Of a stretch of 64,000 bases of DNA, positions 47,507 to 61,041 are shown in pieces (within the stretch, counting starts at the first letter, position 1; the number at the start of each line of letters is the position of its first letter). The DNA is from Xylogone sp. PMI_703 (Eukaryota; Ascomycota; Leotiomycetes): NCBI GenBank assembly GCA_021399445.1, contig JAJTUQ010000004.1, positions 2,666,001-2,730,000 on the forward strand. The letters run 5' to 3'. The notes below the pieces were generated by a model that was not told the DNA's origin, did not search any database, and saw only the letters and a list, made by a program, of their open reading frames with translations. The translations under genes and the position numbers were made by a program.

Positions 47507-47580
47507 CTGATTGTCATGTCAGTTACAATACTTTCAAAAAAACTGATTTTTGCTGAGAAAAGCTCTCAGGAGGTACTCAC
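47507..47580 (-). other. Possible 5' UTR intron of INO1
   Basis: On the minus strand, GTGAGTACC at 47580 with GTAACTGAC as branch site and AATCAG ending at 47507. No coding sequence follows before the ATG at 47359. Removing it would delete an upstream ATG from the leader. Confidence 0.4.
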
Positions 47581-50500
47581 GAGTTCAAGAGATTGGAGAA
47601 CGTCTTGTCGGTGGGGTTGATCACACTCGAGAGTGCGATCGATTCGATAAGTTCGAATTGAAGAGAGGTTTTGGTTTTGTTGAGAAAGTGGTGCTGGATG
47701 CTGAGTAGAATTGCTCTGAGGTTCTGTGAGGTGTATAAATAATCAGAAGGGAGGAAAGAGAAGAGGAGAAAGAAAGGAAATACTTCGGACGGACCGGGTG
47801 AGGAGGATGGTGACGGTTCTCCAGCGTAATTCCCCCATATGCCAATTGGGTGCGGTCCTGGTGCCCCACCAAACCAGCCTGGCAGCGTCCCAGTCTTCTG
47901 GTAGGCGTGTGGTGAGGGTTTTGGCGGGGCACTGGCAGCTGCTTCACTGGCGGTGGTTGTCGGGTGCCTGGCGATAAGCACGCAGACGCCCCTCGCCCGC
48001 ATGCGCAGAGACACGTTCGGATTACCACGTCTGGCCGTCATGATGTCGTGCTCTAACCAACGAATACATCTGATTACACGTACCGCAGTATCTTTCTCTT
48101 GTACCTGCTGTGAGCTTACGGCTATATTGCATGCAAAACCCACATGTTTCCACAGTTCAGAATGCGTTTGCAGTGAAATACGGTATTGGATCACCTCGTA
48201 CGATGCTACAATGCAAATCACCTACAACTCAGCCTGTGTGCTGTCTCGACGGCGCGAGAACTCCATAGGTCTACGGCAGTTGGAGTCCAGAGAACACGCA
48301 TATCCACGTCCTCGGTGATCTCCTCGACCGCCTGGCAGATCACCATCTTACGCCAGCTGTCCTCATACCAACCCAATCGCTTGGGATGTGGTTGTATTAT
48401 CCCAGAGGCAATAAAGCGGGGTGGCCTCTTGGTGAGAGGAGTGTTCGAGATGTGCTGTGCCGTGGAATTGGGCAGATGTTGAGAGAACTACGGTAGCTGC
48501 CCCACGGCCTCCCCACGCTCGGTGATGAGATTGATAAGGGTTTTTAGATTTGGGGATACTGTAGCCAGGAGTGCCCGGTACGCCTAGCTCAATGGCAAAG
48601 ACAAGAAACTTGAGCGGCCGAATTTGAAGCATCTGAACCGGATTTATGCTTCATCTGTTTCGATTGTCTTCACAATTCGATTTGTTAAGTAATTACAAAT
48701 GGGCCCATTGAGCAACTGGTCTTGGCTGTCCCGGATGCAAATCGAGAGGCCGTTAAACCCTTCTCAGGACTTCGAAATGGCGGTCAACAGCGCCCTTTTT
48801 AGCCGCATCGATAAATGCTCGTTTCGGACTATGCTACTGTATGTTCCGAGGAGAGAGAAATGCATGAGCACACTCTGCAACTACTGCAAGCTGTCGTGGC
48901 CGGCACTTCTTTACCGATAGACTGTGCCAGAGCGATATATCCTCCGATCATTCGAGCTGTGTCCTGTGGTACGAAGGCATCTTGCTCTGGACGGAGAGAA
49001 CGGAGAAAAGGGGCACAACATGATTTATGATTTTTAATTGCCTTGAGGACGAGGCTGGCTGAAGACTTTGGCCTGGGCTGGAGCACCTCCCTAGAGACAT
49101 CTCTTTACCAGGGCATCGACTATTGCGGCAGGCGCCATGTGATTGATTACTGTACGCGGCGTGCTTGTACGATGCTCAGCCTGCATCATTTGCAAAAAGA
49201 GGACGGGATGTGAAGGGATCGGATCGACGATACAGTTGGTTCTCCCTTCTGCATCTCACATCTCACCCAGTCCTAGCGCTCCAGGGCTCCAGGGCTCCAG
49301 GGCTCCCAAACGTGAGGGCCACCATGGGGTCAGCAACCCAATGGCATGCAAGTCATGGCGAAACGACGAGGCCGGCCAAGCAGCCGAGCGTTCCTCGATC
49401 TCCTTCCTCGACTCGAGGCAAAGCAAAACGTCGCGTGCATCATCTTGTCGACGGACGATAACGGAAGACAGCGCTCCCGTGACATATGTTACACACTACA
49501 GTCAGAGAAAATGGAGAAAACAGAGAAACCAAGATGCGATTTGCGCTGACACAAGACTTGGTTGTTGTGGGAACCGCTCGTTCGCGCTGGGCTGTTACTG
49601 ACCTGATACCGTACTGCACTTGTTCTGTGCTATACTGCACTGTACCTATAACAGAGGGATGGGAATTTCGGAGAATTGCCAAACCGATACGTGTGGCCGA
49701 CGATGAAATTGAAATCAAGCAGCATGAAAAACTTTTGATGAGCTAGGTCATGAGTGCTGTGGTGAGTGCAATGGATACACATCTCCATTCGTCACAGTCC
49801 GTCCCCTGGGGAAGATTTGGGTTTTTGGTTTCCTAAGCGGCCCCCGAATCTGGCCGCCTACGATCTGGGCAGTCGCTGTCGCCGATCAGGGGCTGCGGCC
49901 ACTCAGCGCCGGAGATTTTCCTTAGCCGCTGTAAACGGGGGCAAACGCAGAAAACACATACGAAAGTACGAAGGAGTTCGCCATCCGCTCACAATCATTG
50001 GGCAACGGTGTTATGCATCCCAAATTGAGCCTTTTCACGCCGGATCGGTTATGGAGGACAACGCCCAAATAGTGCAATATGCCAGTCAGCAAATCATGGA
50101 AAGGACAGGGCCAAACCCGATGGATATTAAGGGTCTTTAATTATTTCTGCAGAGTGGCACCATTGGAATCCGTGCTTCTTCGCCTACGGGACCTTATTTC
50201 GCTCCTTGGTGGTGGTTATTTGCGGTGTGAGACCAATCTGCGAGCAATCCGTCGAAATCCACCGACTGTAACCTCGTATCTTGGGCCACTTCTGGGGAAT
50301 TCCTTGGCTCTGGAGGGCTTTCGGAAGCGCAGTCTCGAACTTGTCGCCAGTCGTCAATTGTACACTCAGGCCTCGATTGTTCTCTGCGGCCAATGATAAA
50401 TTGCGGTATTCCTTGGGAAAGCTACCTCTCTACTCGGTACGATCGAAGCGATCAATCCCATTGGATGTACGATCGTTATTCACCGTGTTCTCGAAGCTTC

Positions 50501-52382
50501 ATGGCGTCATGTGCAGCCGCCTCTCACCCCCAGGGCAGCATGGAGGCTGGATAGTAGTCATCATGACCAGTTTCGATAGTCTGCTTCTTACTATGCGACT
50601 GACTTTTGAGATTGCCATGGCCATTATGGAGTATTGCCCGTCAAGAGAGTGCCATGCCTGAGAAGAATTCAATGACGCTGCCCAGCACTCGGCGAACGGG
50701 TTGCAGTGGCTGCCGTGGTGAGGCTGTTGGCCGTCAACCACTGCAACAGTAACTTGTAACTGTACGGGTACACGTACAGCAAAGTCGCATTTCGCTCCCG
50801 ACTCCTCACCCAAGGACCTTTTCGCTCGTACCCCAAAAACGCAAGGCCAACAGCGACCCACAGTGACATTCCAGCAAGAGAACCAAAAAGCGCAACTGGG
50901 CCCCCGACATGATTGCACATCATTGCGGTGGGCGAGCATAATTAGGGCGCCTATCGAGTCATTGTCGTTGTGACCAGCTGTTTAATTGCCATGATTCTTC
51001 CCTCACTGGTGATTTGCAAGCGCTGTCCTGTACCGCCAGTAGCCTTTTGCGGTGGCAACTCTGGAACCCTCATGCTCATATCCGGCACATGCATGGAAGA
51101 CCGTTGCGTAAGGAAAGACCGCAGGCGGGAATGAGTGTACGGTACAGTACCGCAGAACCGCAACTAACCAACGACTAAGCACCTGTTAGTCAAGCTAAGG
51201 TTCCTCAAGGAAATTTAAGAAGGACTCGAAGGGCAAAAAGTAATTACTTAGCCCAGGCGTGACGTGCGACGGTTGTGCCCGTTGTTGGAAGAGGATGCAG
51301 ATTGGAGTGAAACCTACTCCAGGCAAGGGCAGAGAGGCATGTTTCAGCGTCGGAGGCGGGCAGTGATTGGCACGAACGCGCGCTGGGTCTGTGAGCCGTT
51401 CGCAGGCGCCATTGCAGGCCCTTTTGCAGGTCCACCGCCCTCTTGGGCCAGGAAGCTCAGGACGCCATGCAGCCAGGTACAGGGTGAACAAAACTCAATA
51501 CAGTTACTGTGCACTGTAGATGCTGGGCTACTTGGGCCCACCAGATACCAAGGAGGTTAAAGAGAGTCCAGGGGCAGAGGAGAGGGATCAAGGGTTGTGC
51601 AGCACCTCTCCACCTCTTGTAACCCTCCTCGATCCCATTCCATCCCTCCTCCCTCTCTTCATACGCTCGCCGTAACACACCGCACCAAGCCACCGGCCTC
51701 AGCGAAACTGCGACCATACCAAAGGCTGTCTCCCTGGCGCTGTCTATTCTGCATAGCGTATTTGCTTCTTGCTTCCTACCTCTTGCTTCTTTGCTGCTCT
51801 GCACATCTTATTCCTGCACGGCTTTGAATAATTGACAGGTTTGGCTTTGAGTGCTTTGAGGGTTCGCTTCTTTTTTTCTTTGTGAACGAACGTTGTTCGA
51901 GACCTTTGAACAAAAAGGTCTAGATAGCTCGCTCACCTCCTCGACATCACTCAAGCAACCAGCTCCGCTCGTATCGCTTCCTGCCACTACCACCACCCAC
52001 CGATTACTTCTGCTGCTAATTACTGCGACTGCAAGCATTGTTCGGGGCGAAAGCGCAAAACGCCGTCAGGAACGGCTGTGACCGAACACGACCCTCGCTG
52101 TGTGTTTACGGACCTCCTCTTCCTCACAAGAAGGGTGGTTCGTAAGGGATAATTAGGGTTGGGGGTTCCCGGGGATCCGAATTGAGTCTGTCCAACATCT
52201 CTTTCACGGGCCAGGCATTATTGTGTGCACAGGAGAGAACATATTCTGGGGGGTTTAGGCTATTCCAACCAAACATCCCTTATCGCCTCGGGCGACCCTG
52301 CAACACAAACACCTGCGAACAACTCTGGTCTCTCTCTTCGTATGATTCCAGATCTGGAGCCTGAAGCGCGTTCGACGGCAGG
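47581..52382. other. Long spacer without credible genes
   Basis: About 4.8 kb between the INO1 leader and the LIM gene. The largest minus frame (47577-48221) overlaps the INO1 leader/promoter and has no motif. Others up to about 150 codons (49143-49601, 50499-50939) look random. The composition is mixed, with an 8-bp minisatellite near 49277 and GTAC words at about 49605-49650, 50760-50780 and 51135-51145. The last 800 bp, with pyrimidine-rich tracts, are probably promoter and leader of the LIM gene. Confidence 0.55.
49277..49304. repeat. GGGCTCCA minisatellite
   Basis: Three to four tandem copies of an 8-bp CCAGGGCT unit. A short simple repeat in the spacer. Confidence 0.75.
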
Positions 52383-54616
52383 ATGGCTGGATATAGAGAG
52401 TCGACCTTTCTACCGACGATCAAGTGCTCAACATGTCTAATAGAGATTGAGATCTCGCAGATGGGTGATCATGTTTGCCAGAAACCTGCACCTGCGTCTG
52501 CTTCAGGGCCTATGATGCCCTCAGGAGAAGGTGTGTTTGCTCTTTCCACCATGATTTAAGCTGAAAATGATATACGATGCTAACAAATTATTCTAGCTAC
52601 TCCTCCTCCTGAGGCTGCTACCAGCTATGATGGACCACAGAATACACGGTCGGGGCTAGATACAAAGCCGGCACGAAATTTACCACCCAGAGTCGATACC
52701 ATGGCTGCCAGTATGTTTACAATCCAAATGATGTGTGCAGCATTAGTACTGACCATTTTGCAGATCGACCTTTCTTGCGTACGGACCAGTTGACCCCCAT
52801 GAGTTCCGATTCTCGAAGTATCTCTCCCATGACACCTAATAGCACTCGCTCCCCATTCGCACCTCCGAAAACTCCAGTGGGCCTTGGATCAAGAGGACCG
52901 CCTTCTCCAGATGCTACGTTATCCTCCAATCTAGATTCTCCTTTCCCCCCATTCCCCACTAAGAAATCAGAGCTCGGCCACAAGCCACAGGGGAAGTCCA
53001 TTGGGAGGGGACCAAACTTGATGGTGGAGGCAGATCCAATGTATGCTCCAGTTAGTCCGAGAACAGCTACTAGTGGTGGGTTGCTGGAGAGAATGAACAC
53101 AATCGCACCTGGACCATTCGATATCAGAGGCAGGCAGGGTTCAGTAGCCGGATTGTCAGACAGCATGCAAAACATGACGTTGTCCTCAGGCTTCCCAGAC
53201 CAGTATGCGAGACGGCCATCCATAGCAAGCTCAGTAAATTCGAGATCAGGCAGTCAAGCAGCGGATGATGCGGAAGCTTCGCGTCCAAAGGTGCCCAAGA
53301 CTAACGGATATGGTGGGTTTGGACCTCCACCAACAGACGGTAGTCCTGAAGCACCGAAAACGCTAGACAGGTCCCAGACCTTTCCCGTCAAGCAACAGAG
53401 TCCTGAACCACTCGTCCGTAGGCCAACAGATATCTCTGCGCCAAAACGACCGTCAATGGATGCGGCTAATGGCCTCCTAAATAAAACCATGTCCACCCGT
53501 CAGTCTCCACCAAGAGAAAGGAGACCCTCGAGATTCGGTCCTGATTTGACTCGAGCTCCACCTCCACGAAAGGCAAGTATAGCTGTACCCAGCAATATAA
53601 ACCTTGAAGCAGAATTTGGCACTGCCAATCCATACCACGCACCATCGGAATCACGTTCCTCGAACGACTCCGAGTACAACAGCGAGGATAGCAAGGCAAG
53701 TTCAAGGTCGAGTCCTCCATCTACAAGCCCTGAACGCAGGCCGTCGACACCAAATGTGAACGGTGCCAGACCTAGCTTCCCACGTCTAAACTCTGAACCA
53801 GATCCATCATCAATGAAATCGGAGTCACCCATTAAACAACAATTCGCAACCCCCATGAAAAAACCTGAAACATCAGCACAACCTCCCGAGTCCCCAATGG
53901 ATCCCGCTATTCAGAGGGGTCTATCATATGTACCGCCACCCCGCGCTTCTGCACGACCACAACCCCCGAATCGCTCGCACACTGCACCACCGCCATCCCA
54001 TTCCCATCCCGCATTGCTAAGCGCTCCCAGAGCTCCATCTCCAGCACCTCCCCGTTCTCCTACGCCAACACAAGCACCCGCCTCCACACCTGCGCCAGCT
54101 CCAGCTCCAGCGCAGACGCCCAAACCCGGGCGTTCTGGTGCCTCGAAAGGAAACTGCAAAGCTTGTGGACTTGCCATAAAGGGGCGCTCGGTTTCTTCTG
54201 CCGACGGTCGTCTCACAGGACGTTATCACAAGGAGTGTTTTGTGTGCACAACTTGTTCAGAGCCCTTTAACAGCACCACTTTCTATGTGCTAAATGATGC
54301 GCCATACTGTGAGCAGCATTACCACAGGCTTAATGGTAGCATATGTGCTGGTTGCCGTAGAGGGATTGAAGGGCAGTATTTGGAGGGTGAAAGGAGGCAG
54401 AAATTCCATCCGGGATGCTTGAGATGCATGGACTGCGGCATGGTGCTAAAGCGTGATTACTTCGAAATGAACGGAAGGATTTACTGCGAGCGAGACGCAT
54501 TCAGACGGACGCAACAACAGGGTCGGTTCTTGGGAGTTGGGGGTCCTGGTGGTGGATTGGCACCGGGAGGAACAAACAGGATGGAGAGGAGAACAACGAG
54601 ATTGATGATGATGTGA
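52383..54616 (+). CDS. Paxillin-like LIM-domain protein (704 aa)
   Basis: Three exons: 52383-52530, 52597-52710 and 52764-54616. The introns are 66 and 53 nt, frame continuous. The N-terminus (MAGYRESTFLPTIKCSTC, then MGDHVC) has Cys15/Cys18 and His30/Cys32, a short zinc motif typical of fungal Pxl1-like proteins; this fixes the start upstream of the next Met. Residues about 40-545 are disordered, Ser/Pro-rich, with many SP/TP sites and an Ala/Pro run. Two LIM domains follow: about 552-606 (CKACGLAIKG, then FVCTTCSEPF and YCEQHYHR) and about 615-668 (CAGCRRGIEG, then LRCMDCGMVL and YCERDAF). Role by homology with yeast Pxl1: polarity and cytokinesis scaffold at growth sites and septa. Long pyrimidine-rich sequence lies upstream. 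Confidence 0.88.
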
Positions 54617-55732
54617 AAACGAAACGGATCAGGCTGTAACGAATCATCAGACTCTCTCCATTCTCATCCACTTTTTAACGCTTGCCTACGAAATTTTTTG
54701 GCTTTTTTATCAGGTTCGGCGCATCGCACGATATTACTCCACGACATATATTTTGGATCCTAATGCATAATCAACCGGTGTTTTTTGCTCTCTATAGTTC
54801 ATTCGATTCGGTCTCTTTCTCTCGTCTTGCCAGGGTTTTGGGGCAACACATTATACCCTTCTGATTTCTTGTGCTTTTAACCATCGCTTTTTATGTTCAC
54901 TTCGATTTACGCTCGGGCTGCGTCTTTTTAGCATTGGGTGGTGGGATTTGGTCGGGAAAGTAATGGCTTAATACTTTCTTTATTTCGCTCTTGTTTAGGG
55001 GGAGGACTCTGGTTTTTTCGAATCGTGTGGTGCTATTTTGAGCTGCATATATACCCTTCTTTTCGCTCTGAATGCTTATGTATGGCCTTTCAGAATCAGT
55101 CTTTGTACTTTCACTCGTTTTGTGATAGCAGGTGACAGACTCTATTAGGGCCCGGGGTTCCTCCTTTTGCGTTTAAACAAGTAGCTGCGTACTACTCCGT
55201 TCGATCAGTGTGTCTCTATTTTCCCATCACTACTCTCCCTCTCAAACCATTTTTGAGACAAAATAATGTATATATAACTATTTGAACGCGTAGCACGGCT
55301 AGGATGTCTGGAAACGTTGATACAGTATCTCTAGCCAACCCTCATTAGCTTGAAATGAAGAATGACATCGTCGAGTGTACTACTGAAAGTTTGATGACTT
55401 AGTGTCCGCTATATGCCTTGCCCTTCTAATGTTGTGGGTGAATCACCCCTTTGTAAAGACTATCAATTCATTTTGGTATAAGGTAAATAGGGAGCTCTGC
55501 CTCCTGGTCCCCCTTACAGTAAGCTAGAACTCATTCATCTGAGTGAAGAGAAAAGAAAATTCAAGTGATACCCTTCCACCTATGCATTTAACAACCCTGT
55601 CCCCAAGGCCTTCCTCCGTTAGGTATCTACCAATACAGAAAATCCCCCTGAATCGAAAACCCAAATACCTCCCTCTCCTTGATCACCATATTACTACGTT
55701 AATTACCCCCACATCCTTATCAAAACACCGCA
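54617..55732. other. Spacer between convergent genes
   Basis: T-rich 3' flanks of the LIM gene and the UBR-box gene. Several short frames, none supported. Confidence 0.55.
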
Positions 55733-57495
55733 TCATTCACCCCCCTGAGCACCCTCCTTCGCCTCCCGAATCCCCTCCTCATCTCCCCTCAGCTTCGCAA
55801 AGTAATCCCTGATATCCTCCGCGCTAATCGCCTTCCCACTCTCTGCAAACTGCTGGAAGAACGGCTTCAGCTTGTCTTTCAGGTGGTTATACGCCATCAC
55901 GCCCTCGATGGCCCGGACGCGATCCACGTTCTTCAAGGCGCTCTCGCCGAGGTCATAGATACTGCCGCCGCCGTTGCTGCTGTGGTGGTCGCCGCTCGCG
56001 TTGGGGTCGGGGTTGGAGGCTTCGGAGAGCGTGTTTTCGTAGGTTTCTTCTTCTTCGAGGAGGTGTGGGAAGGGGGTGAGGAGTGGGAAGCAGGAAGAGC
56101 AGTGGCAGAGGTGGGTGCGGAAGTCGGAGGTGAAGAAGAGGGAGAGAAGGCCTGTTGGTGCGGGGGGGAGGGATTGGATTTTGCAGGGTTTTTCTTCGGT
56201 GGCGGTAGTGGTTGATGCTGAGTTTTCCTCTGAAGTAGTTGTTATTGCTGTGTCTTTAATGTTGCTGTCAGGTGTGTCTTGGTCCGCTTCCTCTTTGAGT
56301 TTCTTCGAAGGAAGTGTTGAGTCTGAATCTTCTTCGGCTTCGTCAGCCGCCTTGCGTTTCTTGCTGTTTTGAGAGGCTTCTGTTTTCTGGAGGAGATCGG
56401 ACTCCGGAGAAGGAGAGGGGCTTCTTTTGAATACTGCTGGGAGGAAACCTGGTGCGCCAGCATATCGCTTTATCCATGGGTTGGCCTCCACACACTTGTA
56501 GCAAATGAATCCTTCGAAGGAGTCTTCATCAGGGAAGCCTGGTGGAAGTGGTACATCTTCCTCTTCAGCTTCGCCATCGTTCTCATTCTCTCCTGGAGCA
56601 GCTGCACCATCCTCAGTGTTGTTGTTTGTCTCGGGAGCAGTAGCATCCTCTGGTGCTTCCTTGATAGATGGAAGAGGGCCCTTGGATTGAGGGTCGCTTC
56701 CTGGTTTCTTTTGGTTCGATATTTCATACCAGTTGGGTCCCAAGCCAACAACACAGCCAGGGTGGTACCAGTCCTCCCCACATCCTCCATCTTCAACTGT
56801 CCCCAGTCCCAAGCATTGAAACATGGTTCCCTTTTGCTGGAATGGATCATAATTTACCTCACAGCCGCAGAACCGATTCCGGAAGTTTTGATTGTATTTA
56901 TTATTAGGATTAGGTGTCTCCGAATGGACTCCGCCTTTAGTGTTGGTCTTTGGATCAATGCGTATGTTGCATGGGGAGGCTGCTGGGAAACGAGTTGTAC
57001 CGCAATCGCATTCAAAATTCCTCTTGTTGAAGAGCTCTACTAATGTATGTTCGCCGTGGCATTGTACTGAGCATGAATAGCAGATTCCAGCAGCAGTGTA
57101 GGGATCTGAGGGGTTCTCTGGCGGAGGATTGCATGTAAGACACGCGAAGAGGATTTGTCGAAGCGGTCCAAGAGGCTTTGTGCAGTTATCGAATTTCTGT
57201 GAGATAGATGTATTAGTCTTTGGGTTAATTTCTAATGTCGAGTATTCTTACATATGGCAAAGCTTCCCGAGCCTCAGCTTCTAACTGAAGTTGGTTTCTA
57301 ATAAATCTATAAAAATTATCGTGGTTAGTCAATTGAACTATGTTGGCAATGCTTAAGATTGTGCGCGACGTACTCTGCTGCTGTATGCGAATCGTCCGAC
57401 TTATGAGACGAGAAACTCTGGCTTCGCGCCGGAGCGCTATTTCCGCTAGCTGCGGTTTCATTTGTTTCCGCCTTCGAAAGAGCTGGAGCATCCAT
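55733..57495 (-). CDS. UBR7/Mlo2-like UBR-box and PHD-type protein (546 aa)
   Basis: Three exons: 57495-57374, 57306-57252 and 57196-55733. The introns are 67 and 55 nt, frame continuous. The N-terminus is Ser/Ala-rich. FIRNQLQLEAEAREALPY leads into the UBR-type zinc box: FACLTCNP, AGICYSCSVQCHGEHTLVELF and NKRNFECDCGTTRF. A PHD-like part follows with NRFCGCEV, GTMFQC, CGEDWYHPGC and, after an acidic insert, FEGFICYKCVEANPW. The centre is Lys/Glu/Ser-rich. The C-terminal helical domain (VDRVRAIEGVMAYNHLKDKL) is also typical. Related to human UBR7 and fission-yeast Mlo2; a ubiquitin-ligase-type or histone-associated role is inferred. It diverges from MCM2 across 0.8 kb. Confidence 0.88.
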
Positions 57496-58303
57496 TGTAC
57501 GTGATTATGATAACAACTGATGGATGGAGTTGGTAACTGGAGAGTAGATGAGGGGATGCACTGAAATCGCGAAAGGCATCTGGATGTTGCAGCCTCGCGA
57601 CGCGCCTTGTTCGCTTCCGCGAAGCACTTAAACTCTGCGGCCTTGTCCGACTACTGTCGGCCTCAACATATGCACGTCAATTTTTGACCTTATTCTTTTA
57701 AAAAAACAATTACTTATTGTAGTATAGATATAGTGATGTTGCGCCCTTGAAGTATATTTAGTATTATTTAGAAGGCCTAGGATATAGGCCTAAGGATTGA
57801 CAATATCCGACAGCGCAGGTTACAATATCAGTGAGCATATGATCACGAAGTTGCTATTATATGTTACCCAGACCATGTTCAACATAAATATCAGCAATAT
57901 TCGAACTTAACTCAAACCCCCTTATGCTCAATTAATGCAAGAAAAAGGCATTACTCTGTAGTTATGGACGAGGTCAATATGTGATTACATAATTCATACT
58001 AATACGCTTTGGTTAAAGCGCGCTGCGAGCACTCAAACGCGAAACGCGAAAACGCGACCTGTCAAGCGACCGCGTGTTGAACCCACCGACCTTTTTCAGC
58101 CCCCCTTTCAACATCAACATTTCGGATGGACACCCAAAACTTTACATCTCCATCTCTCTACATAACTTACGGAAACATTGCATAAAATATGAGGTTCGTA
58201 TTAAGCATAGTGCTTTGCTCAGCAATTATTCGACTCTTTCTACATTCTTATTTATCTGTTTACTGACCGACAATTTATATACAGTTCTCCTCTCCGCCCC
58301 AAC
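57496..58303. other. Divergent promoter of the UBR7-like gene and MCM2
   Basis: 808 bp without a gene. Contains the ACGCGA triplet cluster at 58037-58057 and a separate ATCGCGAAAGG near 57565. Confidence 0.6.
58037..58057. promoter_or_regulatory. Triple ACGCGA(A) cluster, MBF/E2F-like
   Basis: ACGCGA at 58037-58042, 58044-58049 and 58052-58057, spaced about one turn or less, roughly 250 bp upstream of the MCM2 ATG. On the other strand these read TCGCGT/TTTCGCG, the E2F-like half. MCM genes are classic G1/S targets of MBF in yeasts, so the function is inferred from motif and gene identity. Confidence 0.6.
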
Positions 58304-61041
58304 ATGTCCTCGGCCAATCGTGGCCCTGCGGTCCGCAATCTCAAGCGTACGAGAGAACAAGATGACGATGCATCTGCATTGGGAGCTTCCAGTCCCGCTG
58401 CGGGTTTAATTCCATCCTCACCTCCTGCCTTCCCAATGGCTCATGGTGGGGACGATGAGGAAGAAGATGTAGATGATGAGCCAGAGGTGGCCGATGATAT
58501 CGATGATCTTGATGAAATGGCTGAAGATGAAGACGGCATTGATCTTTTTGCTGATAATTTCGAGCGCGACTACAAACCTCGCGAGGATGATGAGTATAGA
58601 GGAGCCGACATCGATGATGAGGATTACGAGGAACTGGATCCTGCGGCCAGACGACAACTCGAGGCTCGTCTCAATCGACGTGATCGTGAACTTGCCCGAC
58701 AGCGTCGAATGCCAAATGCTTTCCTTCAAGATGAAGATGGAGACGCCGATATGGACCTCACTGCGCAGCCTCGTCGACGTCGTCATCATTATGACGAAGA
58801 TCAAGATGAGGATATGCATGATGATATTATGGAAGAAGAGCTCTCCCTTGCTGCTTTGGGCGAAGTAAAGGCAGGTAGTTTAGTCGACTGGATCGCTCAA
58901 CCATCTGTTCAGAGGACTATTAGAAGAGAATTCAGAAGCTTCCTCACTGAATTCACAGATGAGAATGGAGTCTCCTTATATGGACAGCGTATCAAAAGTC
59001 TAGGTGAAGTAAACGAGGAGTCCTTGGAAATCTCATATACCGATCTTTCAAACGCTCGAGCTACCCTGGCTTATTTCCTTGCAAACGCCCCAACCGAGAT
59101 ACTGAAAATAATGGATGAGGTCGCCATGGAAACTGTCCTCTACCATTATCCCGACTATATGCAGATTCACTCGGAAATTCATGTCCGTATCTGTGACTTG
59201 CCTGTTCACTACACCTTGCGCCAACTACGTCAAAGCCATCTGAACTGTCTTGTTCGCGTTAGTGGTGTGGTAACGAGACGAAGCGGTGTTTTCCCGCAGT
59301 TGAAGTATGTTATTTTCAAGTGCACAAAGTGCCAGACCAGCTTAGGGCCATTCCAACAAGAATCAAACACTGAAGTCAAAATTTCCTACTGCCACAATTG
59401 CCAGTCAAGAGGGCCATTTGAACTCAACTCGGAGAAGACAATTTATCGCAACTATCAAAAGTTGACCCTACAAGAATCTCCCGGTACAGTTCCTGCTGGA
59501 CGTCTCCCTCGTCACCGAGAAGTCATTCTACTTTGGGATCTTATTGACAAAGCAAAACCGGGTGAGGAAATTGAGGTAACCGGTATATATCGCAACAGCT
59601 ACGATGCTTCACTCAATAATCGCAATGGTTTCCCCGTATTCGCAACCACTCTCGAGGCTAACAACGTCGTTAAGGCTCATGACCAGCTTGCAGGCTTTAG
59701 ATTGACCGAGGAAGACGAACACCAGATCAGAGCATTGGCAAGGGATCCCCAAATCATTGACAAGATTGTCGATTCTATTGCCCCTAGTATTTATGGCCAC
59801 ACGGATATAAAAACTGCTGTTGCTCTATCACTTTTCGGTGGTGTACCTAAAGTTGCTGCAGGACGACACAGCATCCGCGGTGATATTAATGTTCTTCTCT
59901 TGGGTGATCCCGGAACAGCAAAATCTCAGGTACTTAAGTACGTCGAGAAGACAGCCCATAGAGCTGTTTTCGCAACTGGACAGGGAGCTAGTGCTGTTGG
60001 TCTTACAGCTAGTGTTAGGAGAGACCCTTTAACTAGTGAATGGACTCTGGAGGGCGGTGCTCTAGTCTTGGCGGATAGAGGAACTTGCCTGATTGACGAA
60101 TTCGATAAGATGAATGACCATGATCGAACGTCTATCCACGAAGCTATGGAACAGCAAACCATCTCTATCTCGAAAGCCGGCATTGTTACAACTTTACAAG
60201 CCAGGTGTGGTATTATTGCTGCAGCAAATCCAATCGGCGGAAGATACAATTCTACACTACCTTTCTCCCAAAATGTAGAACTCACGGAGCCCATTCTATC
60301 CCGTTTTGATATCCTTTGTGTTGTCCGCGATCAGGTAGACCCTTCAGAAGATGAGAGGCTTGCCAGATTTGTTGTTGATTCACATTCTCGTTCTCACCCA
60401 GATACTCAACCTCCTGATGACGAAGAGATGCGAACTCTGGCACAGGCAGCACAAGACGTTGAGAAAGTTGGTGGAGGACTAGAAGATACGAGATCACGAT
60501 TTGCAGGATTGCAAGCTCAGAAGGCAGATGCGGCTAAAGAGAAGCCGGCCGAGCCTAAACAAGAAGGCGAAATCCCTCAAGAGCTTCTCAGAAAATATAT
60601 CCTCTATGCCAGAGAAAGATGTAGTCCGAAATTATATCACATTGATGAGGATAAGATAGCAAAACTGTTTGCAGATATGAGAAGAGAGTCACTTGCAACT
60701 GGTGCCTATCCCATTACAGTAGGTTTCCCAGTATTGTCCCTAGAGGCTAGTTTTATCTAACGTGCGTGAAATAGGTCCGTCACTTAGAAGCCATCATGCG
60801 TATCGGCGAGGCTTTCTGCAGAATGCGACTGTCCGATTACGTCTCTGCAGGAGATATCGACAGAGCTATAGCAGTCACTATTGAGTCTTTCGTAGGGAGC
60901 CAAAAGGTCAGCTGCAAGAAAGCTTTGGCCCGCGCTTTTGCGAAGTATACTCTGGCTAGATCTGGTCAGGGTAGGAGGGGTGGTGCAAGAGGACCTATGG
61001 AAAGGGGTGATAATAGGGCTGCTACAGCGACCATGGCATGA
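58304..61041 (+). CDS. MCM2: DNA replication licensing factor MCM2 (893 aa)
   Basis: Two exons: 58304-60718 and 60775-61041. The 56-nt intron is GTAGGT...ATAG and joins ITVRHLEAIMRIGEAF. A subunit of the MCM2-7 helicase, loaded at origins in G1. An acidic disordered N-terminus of about 150 residues, phosphorylated and histone-binding in this family, precedes the OB region. A zinc motif has Cys340/343 and Cys363/366. The AAA+ core has Walker A GDPGTAKS at 534-541, Walker B CLIDEFDKM from 595 and the SRFD arginine finger near Arg667. The C-terminal winged-helix part ends with an Arg/Gly-rich tail. The MCM2-specific EVTGIYRNSYDASLN segment separates it from the other MCMs. The start ATG has a good context (CCAACATGTCC). 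Confidence 0.97.

Noticed and set aside
47577..48221. 214-codon minus-strand frame upstream of INO1
   Set aside because: It covers the probable INO1 leader and promoter, has no domain and no typical codon pattern.
48560..48620. tRNA-like A-box (TAGCTCAATGG)
   Set aside because: No matching B-box or cloverleaf could be formed downstream.
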